Assembly: GCA_007120815.1 (NCBI GenBank)
Contig: SKMY01000037.1
Location: forward strand, 1 to 5,021
From: Syntrophomonadaceae bacterium
Lineage (GTDB): Bacteria > Bacillota_D > Dethiobacteria > DTU022 > UBA8154
Direction of reading: 5' to 3'
DNA length: 5,021 nucleotides
The notes beneath the pieces are model-generated. The model was not told the origin of the DNA, ran no database searches, and worked only from the letters and a program-made list of their open reading frames with translations. The position numbers and the translations under genes are program-made. Each line of letters begins with the position of its first letter. The first letter of the stretch is position 1. Shown piece by piece: positions 1 through 5,021 of this stretch.

Positions 1-596
1 AATCGATAACCAATGCCAGGGATGGGTCTATTTTTGTTGTCTACTATTGCTGCTACAGTTATGGGACTTCCCCCACTAAGCTCATTTTGGTAAACACGTT
101 CAATACCGACTTTACCTTCTTCTGCTCTTGGATCTGTATGGCCAATAACATGAGTAGCCAATGCTTCGGGGCCGTACCGTTCTATTCTCTCGGTCACAAC
201 AAGGCTCGGGATTGCTCCTGCTAATTTATGTATTCGTTCTAAATTTTGGCTCTGATCGATATTCACAATAAACGGTCTAAGATGCTTGGGGATAAAACCA
301 AGGGTTTCTAAAAGAATCTCTCTTTCTTTATCACAATTATAATCTATCAATGAAGGAAAAACAGCGATGATATGTTCTTTGCCTCCTCCTAAAAGGGACA
401 TGCCATGACGGTCTTTAATATCACCCCGGTTTGGGTTAAGTTGTACTCCCAGGGTTCGTTGTTTAACCGCTTTGCTCAACAAATCGTTGTGTTGAAACAA
501 TTGAATGGTTCCCAGTTTGATTAACAGCAAAATACAAATTGTCATGAATAAGCAAAAAAGAAATAGTGTTCGTGAATAACGGATTGCTTGGTTCAA
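1..596 (-). CDS. Class B penicillin-binding protein (peptidoglycan D,D-transpeptidase), N-terminal part, cut by window edge
   Basis: The 198 visible residues are the N-terminal half of a monofunctional (class B) penicillin-binding protein, which cross-links peptidoglycan outside the membrane. After a short basic start comes one hydrophobic anchor at about residues 10-28. It is followed by RGDIKDRHG at 57-65, the form of the RGxIxDRxG signature at the entry of the PBP dimerisation domain, then HVIGH at 149-153 and GKVGIERVYQNELSGG at 161-176, both typical of that domain. The catalytic SxxK, SxN and KTG motifs would lie beyond the left edge, so activity cannot be judged. I chose the TTG start at 596-594 because AGGTGATC, a match to the Shine-Dalgarno consensus, lies about 9 bases upstream. 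In-frame GTG (608) and ATG (626, 638, 644) codons are alternatives with poorer ribosome sites, and the ATG at 644 abuts the upstream terminator. The subtype (SpoVD-, PBP2- or PBP3-like) cannot be decided here. Confidence 0.85.
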   Translation of the reverse strand, partial: MNQAIRYSRTLFLFCLFMTICILLLIKLGTIQLFQHNDLLSKAVKQRTLGVQLNPNRGDIKDRHGMSLLGGGKEHIIAVFPSLIDYNCDKEREILLETLGFIPKHLRPFIVNIDQSQNLERIHKLAGAIPSLVVTERIERYGPEALATHVIGHTDPRAEEGKVGIERVYQNELSGGSPITVAAIVDNKNRPIPGIGYR

Positions 597-602
597 TAGA
601 AT

Positions 603-610
603 GATCACCT
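603..610 (-). promoter_or_regulatory. Ribosome binding site deciding the TTG start of the penicillin-binding protein
   Basis: The minus strand reads AGGTGATC here, an 8-base match to the extended Shine-Dalgarno sequence (AGAAAGGAGGTGATC) complementary to the 3' end of Firmicutes 16S rRNA. About 9 bases separate the AGGTG core from a TTG codon at 596-594. The GTG at 608-606 lies inside the site itself, which argues against it as the start. Confidence 0.6.
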
Positions 611-645
611 GCCTGGTTGTTACCATTAGCTTTACCATATTCATG

Positions 646-676
646 AAAAAATACCCGCAGTGATTGGCGGGTATTT
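646..676 (-). terminator. Intrinsic terminator after mltG
   Basis: On the minus strand a 10-base-pair stem (AAATACCCGC paired with GCGGGTATTT) encloses an 8-base loop and runs into six consecutive T residues. It lies about 40 bases after the mltG stop codon and closes the alaS-to-mltG gene string. The plus-strand version has only a short T run, and no plus-strand gene ends here, so the minus-strand reading is preferred. It could act as a partial terminator, because the next gene starts only about 50 bases further on. Confidence 0.85.
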
Positions 677-715
677 AAACTTAGACCCTAGTGGAAAGAT
701 TGGATTATTTATGCA

Positions 716-1783
716 TTATCGTCCTCTATTTCTCTGTGCTTTTCTCTTATTTTCATTATGTTCCTGGAGTGTTTTACTAAAATAATGTGTTCCACTCCCA
801 TCTTCCTTATAAACAAAATACAGGTAATCTACATCGGCTGGATACAGTGTGGCTTCTATGGATAGAAAGCCGGGAGAAGCAATTGGGCCTGGAGGTAGGT
901 CAGGATTTAAGTACGTATTATAGGGAGAATCATATGCAAGATCTTGATAGGTTAACACGGGTTTTACCTCGCCGATTGCATACTGAACAGTGGCGCATGA
1001 TTGCATCAGGGGCATGGTATCCTTTGCCAGTCGGTTATGGAAAACCGCTGCAATTAATGGCCTTTCTTCAGCAGACTTGCCTTCTTTTTCTACAATGGAG
1101 GCTAAAGTAAGTGATTCATGCATGGTAAGATTCAACTCATCTAATCGCTCCAGGGCATCCTGGTTATATACTTCTTTCAGGCGTGAAAGCATGATTGTAA
1201 TAATATCCTCAGCACTTGTGCCTTCGTATATCTCATAGGTATCGGGAAAGAGATAGCCCTCCAGCTTGTAGCGGGTTGTATCGGGGACAAACTCAAGAAA
1301 GGGAAAGCGCTCAGTATCATTAAACTGAACACTTGCCTCTAAAAAAACCTGTTCATGAATAATGTTTTCATCAGCAAGTTTTTTTGCAATTTGCTCAATG
1401 TTGTAACCTTCAGGTATGGTAAAGCGAATTCCATCCCGCAAAACAATGCCTTGCTGAAGAACTTCCACCACATTTTCAAAAGGCATCCCCGGGGTCATTT
1501 TATAATGGCCCGCCTGGAAAACCTGCCCATCACTTAAATAGCGGACATAAAGACGAAAAAGGAAAGCATTAGCAATAATATTCTCTTCCTCCAGTATTAA
1601 TGCAATTTGCCTGACTGAAGAGTTGTAGGGAATATAGATATCTTTTTCATCCTGAGATGAAATACTTACCGGGTTAATCATGGCGTTGATTTGCCAGAAA
1701 GCCAGAGCACCCAGGGTTAAAAAAACAAGCATGACTATAGCTAGAATAATCAAAACTGGCCTATGTTTCACCCTGGACACCAA
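716..1783 (-). CDS. mltG: Endolytic murein transglycosylase MltG (YceG-like)
   Basis: MltG is a membrane-anchored lytic transglycosylase that cleaves within nascent glycan strands and is thought to set their length, working beside the peptidoglycan synthases. The 355-residue product is near the usual family length. It has a basic N-terminus, one transmembrane helix at about 8-30, and a LysM-like region at about 45-115. The YceG catalytic domain follows: EGYLFPDTY at 175-183, SIVEKEG at 229-235 with E232 as the expected catalytic glutamate, NRL at 250-252, QSCATVQYA at 261-269, SPYNTY at 286-291, LPPGPIASPG at 296-305 and FSKTLQEHN at 335-343. All signature blocks are intact. The TTG start is supported by AGGAGGGG about 7 bases upstream; GTG one codon later is an alternative. 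It sits 26 bases after the DUF1292 gene, the same order as yrzB-yrrL in Bacillus subtilis, and is followed by a terminator. Confidence 0.96.
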   Translation of the reverse strand: MVSRVKHRPVLIILAIVMLVFLTLGALAFWQINAMINPVSISSQDEKDIYIPYNSSVRQIALILEEENIIANAFLFRLYVRYLSDGQVFQAGHYKMTPGMPFENVVEVLQQGIVLRDGIRFTIPEGYNIEQIAKKLADENIIHEQVFLEASVQFNDTERFPFLEFVPDTTRYKLEGYLFPDTYEIYEGTSAEDIITIMLSRLKEVYNQDALERLDELNLTMHESLTLASIVEKEGKSAEERPLIAAVFHNRLAKDTMPLMQSCATVQYAIGEVKPVLTYQDLAYDSPYNTYLNPDLPPGPIASPGFLSIEATLYPADVDYLYFVYKEDGSGTHYFSKTLQEHNENKRKAQRNRGR

Positions 1784-1788
1784 CTATA

Positions 1789-1796
1789 CCCCTCCT
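1789..1796 (-). promoter_or_regulatory. Strong ribosome binding site of mltG
   Basis: The minus strand reads AGGAGGGG, with the AGGAGG core 7 bases before a TTG codon at 1783-1781. This spacing is ideal and supports a non-ATG start for mltG. Confidence 0.75.
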
Positions 1797-1809
1797 GCCA
1801 CGTTAAACA

Positions 1810-2151
1810 TTATTCTTCTTCATTATCTTCATCTTCCCCTGCCAACAACCTTTCATACGCTACACCTGCAACCCTTTCCCATTCTTCTTCATCTTCAATG
1901 ACGTTTAGGATTGTTTCCCCATTTCCTCCTTCAACAACACGAAAAATGATCGCCTCACCTTCATCAGCATCATCGAGGGTAATAGATTCTTCATCACTGT
2001 CATCATCTGCCTGTTCTTCCAAAAGATTTTTCTCTAAAGGGAACAGAATCGCATAGTCAAGCTCATCCACACGGAAGTAGTCCAACACAACGAAATCAAA
2101 TTGTTCACCGTCTTCATCAATCAGGGTGACTATCTCTTCTTTTTGGGTCAA
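1810..2151 (-). CDS. DUF1292 family acidic protein (YrzB-like)
   Basis: This is a small cytosolic protein of the DUF1292 family, whose biochemical role is unknown. The N-terminal block EEIVTLIDEDGEQFDF, at residues 5-20 of the preferred form, is the family hallmark, and a later ILNVIEDEEEWERV segment matches the conserved C-terminal helix region. The product is 113 residues, somewhat longer than the roughly 90-residue B. subtilis YrzB. The extra length comes from a very acidic linker at about 45-66 and an acidic tail. I prefer the TTG start at 2151-2149, because the AAAGAAAGGA ribosome site ends 9 bases before it. A TTG at 2160-2158 would give 116 residues but touches that site with no spacer. 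Its place between ruvX and mltG is the conserved Firmicutes arrangement and is the main support for the family call beside the motif. Confidence 0.88.
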   Translation of the reverse strand: MTQKEEIVTLIDEDGEQFDFVVLDYFRVDELDYAILFPLEKNLLEEQADDDSDEESITLDDADEGEAIIFRVVEGGNGETILNVIEDEEEWERVAGVAYERLLAGEDEDNEEE

Positions 2152-2154
2152 AAT

Positions 2155-2170
2155 GATCAATCCTTTCTTT
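2155..2170 (-). promoter_or_regulatory. Extended ribosome binding site of the DUF1292 gene
   Basis: The minus strand reads AAAGAAAGGA followed directly by TTGATC. The first block matches AGAAAGGA of the extended Shine-Dalgarno consensus, and GATC matches its 3' end apart from the middle GG. Because the site ends where the first TTG begins, the TTG three codons later is the better spaced start. Confidence 0.6.
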
Positions 2171-2590
2171 TTAATCTTCTCGGTTATGATACTGGAGGTA
2201 GTTGCTTAGAATGAGGGTAGCAGCCAGCTTGTCAATAACCTTTTTTCGGCCTGAACGACTTACATTAGCTTCCAATAAAGTTCTTTTAGCCTCCAGTGTT
2301 GTTAATCGCTCATCCCATAGTTCAACCTCTACATCCAGGTGTTTCTGAAGTTTATTTTTAAAATTCAAGATCTCTTTTGCCTTTTCCCCCACAGACCCGT
2401 TCATGTGTTTAGGAAAACCAATAACAATTTTTCCGGCCTGATACCGTTGAACCAATTCGCCGATTTGCTTGAAATCTTTTGAGAGATTGCTTCTTGTCAG
2501 AACACCCACGCCCTGAGCTGTTAACCCGAGTTCATCACTTACTGCAATGCCAATTCTTTTTTCACCTACATCGAAGCATAATATTCTCAT
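2171..2590 (-). CDS. ruvX: RuvX/YqgF family nuclease, putative Holliday junction resolvase
   Basis: RuvX/YqgF proteins have an RNase H-like fold. They are implicated in Holliday junction resolution and, in Escherichia coli, in 16S rRNA 5'-end maturation. The 139-residue product has standard family length with all landmarks: FDVGEKRIGIAVSDE at 6-20 with catalytic D7, VIGFPKHMNGS at 56-66, DERLTT at 93-98 with E94 as the second acidic site, and the C-terminal VIDKLAA at 118-124 with D120. It starts at ATG, exactly where the family begins. The only ribosome site is a weak AGGAA about 12 bases upstream, so its translation may depend partly on the preceding gene, which ends 18 bases earlier. The downstream DUF1292 gene starts about 20 bases after its stop. 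In B. subtilis the equivalent yrrK directly follows the ireB homologue; here a reductase gene separates them. Confidence 0.95.
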   Translation of the reverse strand: MRILCFDVGEKRIGIAVSDELGLTAQGVGVLTRSNLSKDFKQIGELVQRYQAGKIVIGFPKHMNGSVGEKAKEILNFKNKLQKHLDVEVELWDERLTTLEAKRTLLEANVSRSGRKKVIDKLAATLILSNYLQYHNRED

Positions 2591-2608
2591 TGTATTAATG
2601 TGTTCCTG

Positions 2609-3574
2609 TCAAAAAATTTTAATACAAAAATCTAAACAATATGCCCCGCAATATCCACAAAATATGCAGCGAGATTTGTCTACCACTGCGTGTAGACCGA
2701 TTTCGTCCAGCTGCAGTGCTTTTTGGGGGCATTGTTCCACGCACAAGCCGCAACCGCTACACCAGCTTTCAACAATGATATTTCTTTGCTTGCGAGTAAT
2801 TTTATTTTTTAAATCATCCGGAACATCTCTCCCGTTGATCATGGCAAGGTTTGCTTGGACTTCATATATACTGGTCATACCTATGGCATATGAATGGATA
2901 AAATCCAACTCTCGTACAAACTCAATCGCTTTGCAAGCCTCTTGAATCAGGTGGCCCCCACCAAGTATTTTCATTGCATAAAGGCCAATTCCTTCTTTTT
3001 CCGCTTGAGACGCAGCCTCCAGCATTTGTGCAAGCGAACCATCTTTTATACCGATCCCTTTATAGTTAACCAATGGATGTATAACATCAATACCTTTAAA
3101 ATCAATAGCCGCTTTTATCGCGGCTATAGTATGACAAGATATTCCAACCGCTTGAATCAGGCCTTTTTCTTTGGAATTAAGTAAGAAGTCTAACGCGGGT
3201 TCATGGCCTTTTAACGTCAATGCCGACTCTTGTTCATGTAAAAGAAATATCGGTATAATATCCAGATCAAGCTCTCGGCGGGCTTTTTCTAAAGAACCCC
3301 TTGCGCCTTCTGCAGAATAAGCGTAGGTCTTGGTTGCAATAACTGGAAGCGTTTTAATTCTTTTAATGGCCTGTCTTAAGTAGTGATAATTATCATATAA
3401 CTCTGCGGTATCCCAAAAAGTAATGCCTTCAAAAAACGCTTCTGCTAACAGTTCCATTCCTTCATCCAGAGGTAGGTTTGCCTGAATAGGTCCCATTGGA
3501 AGGGTTCCAAAGCAAAGCCTGGATACGCTTAAACCGGAGCGACCCAGCTTGCAGTAGAAGCCCTGATTATTCAT
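2609..3574 (-). CDS. Aldo/keto reductase with C-terminal 2x[4Fe-4S] ferredoxin domain
   Basis: A 321-residue fusion of an aldo/keto reductase barrel with a dicluster ferredoxin domain. The family reduces or oxidises carbonyl/alcohol groups with NAD(P)H; the substrate here is unknown. Visible marks are [15 protein letters not shown] near the start and WDTAELYDN carrying D55 and Y60. K82 in ATKTY and H113 in LLHEQ complete an apparently intact catalytic tetrad. The ferredoxin part has C272, C275, C278 and C282 (CxxCxxCxxxCP) and C303, C306, C309 and C313, where the second motif lacks the usual proline and is followed by an extra C317. The clusters suggest electron exchange with ferredoxin-type partners, an inference. 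The ATG at 3574 overlaps the ireB end by 8 bases, suggesting translational coupling. A TTG at 3589 would add five residues, with an AAGGAA site set too close. The gene interrupts the usual ireB-ruvX neighbourhood. Confidence 0.92.
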   Translation of the reverse strand: MNNQGFYCKLGRSGLSVSRLCFGTLPMGPIQANLPLDEGMELLAEAFFEGITFWDTAELYDNYHYLRQAIKRIKTLPVIATKTYAYSAEGARGSLEKARRELDLDIIPIFLLHEQESALTLKGHEPALDFLLNSKEKGLIQAVGISCHTIAAIKAAIDFKGIDVIHPLVNYKGIGIKDGSLAQMLEAASQAEKEGIGLYAMKILGGGHLIQEACKAIEFVRELDFIHSYAIGMTSIYEVQANLAMINGRDVPDDLKNKITRKQRNIIVESWCSGCGLCVEQCPQKALQLDEIGLHAVVDKSRCIFCGYCGAYCLDFCIKIF

Positions 3575-3851
3575 TTTGGGTTTGCTCAAGTTCCTTATCC
3601 AGATAAACTCTCACAATCTCTTCGAGAAGTTCATCCCTTTCAAGTTTTCGAATAATACTCCGCGCATTGTTATAACTGGTAATGTAGGTTGGATCTCCTG
3701 ACAGTAGATAGCCCACAAGCTGATTAATAGGATTATAGCCTTTTTCTTTTAATGCCCCATAAACTTCGTTGAGCACGCTGCGCGCTTCATTCGCCTCTTC
3801 TTCCGCTTTTACATTAAACCTCATTGTATGACTCAAATTATTATTATTCAT
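3567..3851 (-). CDS. ireB: IreB family regulatory phosphoprotein (UPF0297, YrzL-like)
   Basis: IreB is a small cytosolic regulator. In Enterococcus faecalis it is phosphorylated on N-terminal threonine by the PASTA-domain kinase IreK and acts negatively on cephalosporin resistance. The 94-residue product matches the family closely in [20 protein letters not shown] and in the following [10 protein letters not shown] block, which continues into a charged helix. T9 in SHTMRFNV is the candidate phosphorylation site by position. The ATG at 3851 is preferred because GGGAGG lies about 8 bases upstream and the protein then has the usual length. A GTG at 3896 would add 15 residues (starting MYYCFMVAF) unlike the family. 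It follows alaS as in B. subtilis (alaS-yrzL). Its last bases overlap the start of the reductase gene. Confidence 0.95.
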   Translation of the reverse strand: MNNNNLSHTMRFNVKAEEEANEARSVLNEVYGALKEKGYNPINQLVGYLLSGDPTYITSYNNARSIIRKLERDELLEEIVRVYLDKELEQTQNE

Positions 3852-3865
3852 GGGGTACCCCTCCC
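3852..3865 (-). promoter_or_regulatory. Ribosome binding site of ireB overlapping a perfect palindrome
   Basis: The minus strand reads GGGAGGGGTACCCC immediately before the ATG. GGGAGG is a good Shine-Dalgarno core with about 8 bases of spacing, and the last ten bases form the perfect palindrome GGGGTACCCC. The site decides the ATG at 3851 over the upstream GTG. Confidence 0.65.
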
Positions 3866-3893
3866 AAATAAATGCCACCATGAAGCAGTAATA

Positions 3894-3911
3894 CACGTTA
3901 ACTAAAACGTG
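3894..3911. repeat. Short inverted repeat between alaS and ireB
   Basis: CACGTT and AACGTG, six perfectly paired bases, flank a 6-base loop in the 80-base gap after alaS. There is no G+C-rich stem and no T run after it on the minus strand, so it does not look like a strong terminator. It could be a weak transcript hairpin, a protein-binding site, or chance. I saw no convincing promoter elements elsewhere in the gap. Confidence 0.4.
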
Positions 3912-3931
3912 CTAATAACTCCTGTATTAAT

Positions 3932-5021
3932 TTAGTTGTTTGTCTGCTGCTTTTGAACCAATGATAAAGTAAGAGAAAGCGCTTCAGGCAGTTTTGCTGG
4001 ATCTTTTCCGCCCGCCTGGGCCAAATCAGGGCGCCCTCCGCCTCCACCGCCTACAATTTTTGCCGTTTCCCGTATCAAGTTACCCGCGTGATATCCCTTG
4101 CCGACTAAATCCCTGGTAACTGTAGCAGCAAGCATGACTTTATCATTGTGGACGGCTCCTAGCAAAACAACCCCACTGCCCAGCTTATCCCGTGCTCTAT
4201 CCAGGTAATCTCGCAGTATTTCCATATTATCGGCTTCTACCTGGGCGCTTAAAACCGGTATTCCAAGTGTACGATCGGCGTTTTCTATTAATTCGTCTAT
4301 TTTTTGCTGCAGCATCTGGCTTTGTAATTTTTTAACTTTTTGCGATAAGCTTTTCTGATCCTCAAACAGTTCTTGTATTTTGTGATGAATCATATCTGGT
4401 GAGCACTTTAATAATGTTGAAGCCTCATTCAAAACCGCTTCTTTTTGATTAAAATATTCAAAGGCACCTGTTCCAGTTAAGGCTTCTATACGACGCATCC
4501 CCGCACCGACACTGCCTTCCGATACGATTTTGATAACACCAATTTCACCCGTTGAAGAAACATGCGTGCCACCGCAAAGTTCAGTGGAAAAATCTTTTAC
4601 CTGAACAACACGCACCTCGTCACCATACTTTTCATCAAACAGTGCGATGGCGCCCATTTCAATAGCTTTGTCCATCGGTGCAACCATGGTTTCCACTTTT
4701 TTATTTTCTAAAACTACGTCATTTACCGCTTTCGCAATTCTGTCAAGTTCAGAGGATTCCAGGTGGGTAAAATGCGTAAAGTCAAACCGTAAACGATCAG
4801 GAGCAACATATGAACCATACTGGTTAACATGGTCACCCAGTGTATCTTTTAGAGCTTTGTGAAGAAGGTGGGTTGCCGTGTGGTTTCTGGCAGTAGCCAA
4901 CCGCTGATCTTCTTCAACCGTTGCATGAACCTCTTCCCCGGGCACAAATGTGCCTTCATTAATTGTTACCCGGAGTAATATCTGCTCATCCTGCCCGTAA
5001 AACGCATTAATTACAACAGCC
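3932..5021 (-). CDS. alaS: Alanyl-tRNA synthetase, C-terminal part, cut by window edge
   Basis: AlaS charges tRNA-Ala with alanine and removes wrongly attached serine or glycine. The 362 visible residues are the C-terminal portion of a protein usually near 875 residues. The reading frame runs open to the right edge, so the catalytic aminoacylation domain lies outside. Present are the end of the beta-barrel region and the editing domain with NHTATHLLH (H47 and H51 counted from the window edge) and ELCGGTHV (C149 and H153), the four expected zinc ligands. A probable coiled coil follows at about 215-247, and then the DHHA1 C-Ala domain at about 251-360 with a run of six glycines (324-329) before RPDLAQAGG. 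All key residues are intact. The GTG at 4945 is an internal valine codon in the middle of the domain, not a start. Any leader regulation such as a T-box would be outside the window. Confidence 0.97.
   Translation of the reverse strand, partial: AVVINAFYGQDEQILLRVTINEGTFVPGEEVHATVEEDQRLATARNHTATHLLHKALKDTLGDHVNQYGSYVAPDRLRFDFTHFTHLESSELDRIAKAVNDVVLENKKVETMVAPMDKAIEMGAIALFDEKYGDEVRVVQVKDFSTELCGGTHVSSTGEIGVIKIVSEGSVGAGMRRIEALTGTGAFEYFNQKEAVLNEASTLLKCSPDMIHHKIQELFEDQKSLSQKVKKLQSQMLQQKIDELIENADRTLGIPVLSAQVEADNMEILRDYLDRARDKLGSGVVLLGAVHNDKVMLAATVTRDLVGKGYHAGNLIRETAKIVGGGGGGRPDLAQAGGKDPAKLPEALSLTLSLVQKQQTNN

Noticed and set aside
646..676. Terminator read as plus-strand element
   Set aside because: No plus-strand gene ends here and the plus-strand T run is short; the minus-strand T run of six fits mltG termination.
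787..1238. Plus-strand open frames antisense to mltG
   Set aside because: They lie opposite a strongly conserved MltG coding region, lack recognisable motifs, and are explained as shadow frames.
2547..3184. Plus-strand open frames antisense to ruvX and the reductase
   Set aside because: They overlap conserved minus-strand domains in full and resemble no protein family I know.
3852..3896. Longer ireB form starting at GTG 3896
   Set aside because: The extra 15 residues do not fit the family, there is no ribosome site before the GTG, and a strong site precedes the ATG at 3851.
3894..3911. Inverted repeat as a terminator for alaS
   Set aside because: The stem has only six pairs, is not G+C rich and has no T tract after it.
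4943..4945. GTG as a start for a short 337-residue AlaS-like protein
   Set aside because: The frame continues open and family-like (AVVINAFYGQDEQ and onward) to the window edge, so this is an internal valine codon of a longer alaS.
1..5021. tRNA, rRNA, CRISPR array, insertion sequence or phage element
   Set aside because: No cloverleaf-like segment, spaced repeat series, transposase motif or terminal repeats were seen; nearly all bases are accounted for by conserved genes.

Overview
The window is a compact stretch of a bacterial chromosome in which every recognisable gene lies on the minus strand, so the text reads right to left in transcriptional order. The gene set and order (alaS, ireB, ruvX, a DUF1292 gene, mltG) form a housekeeping cluster typical of Firmicutes. 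The strong purine-rich ribosome binding sites, frequent TTG starts, and an oxidoreductase carrying two iron-sulfur clusters suggest an anaerobic member of the Clostridia. I cannot name a genus from this sequence.

Layout in transcription order: the C-terminal part of alanyl-tRNA synthetase (5021 to 3932); an 80-base gap with a small inverted repeat; ireB (3851 to 3567); an aldo/keto reductase fused to a C-terminal two-cluster ferredoxin domain (3574 to 2609), overlapping ireB; ruvX/yqgF (2590 to 2171); an acidic DUF1292 protein (about 2151 to 1810); mltG (1783 to 716); an intrinsic terminator (676 to 646); and the N-terminal part of a class B penicillin-binding protein (about 596 to 1), cut by the window edge.

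The genes from alaS to mltG are separated by gaps of 80 bases or less, or overlap. They look like one operon that ends at the terminator after mltG. The theme mixes translation and RNA/DNA upkeep (AlaS, RuvX) with cell-wall control (IreB, MltG, and the transpeptidase just beyond the terminator). IreB is known in other Firmicutes as a substrate of the PASTA-domain Ser/Thr kinase that responds to cell-wall state. The unusual member is the redox enzyme between ireB and ruvX, which is absent from the Bacillus subtilis version of this cluster.

I saw no tRNA, rRNA, CRISPR array, insertion sequence or phage gene. No gap between genes exceeds about 120 bases. This is mostly an ordinary core-genome region. 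The points worth a second look are the inserted reductase, the start-site choices, and the very short space available for a promoter of the penicillin-binding protein gene. I found no evidence of an undescribed system.
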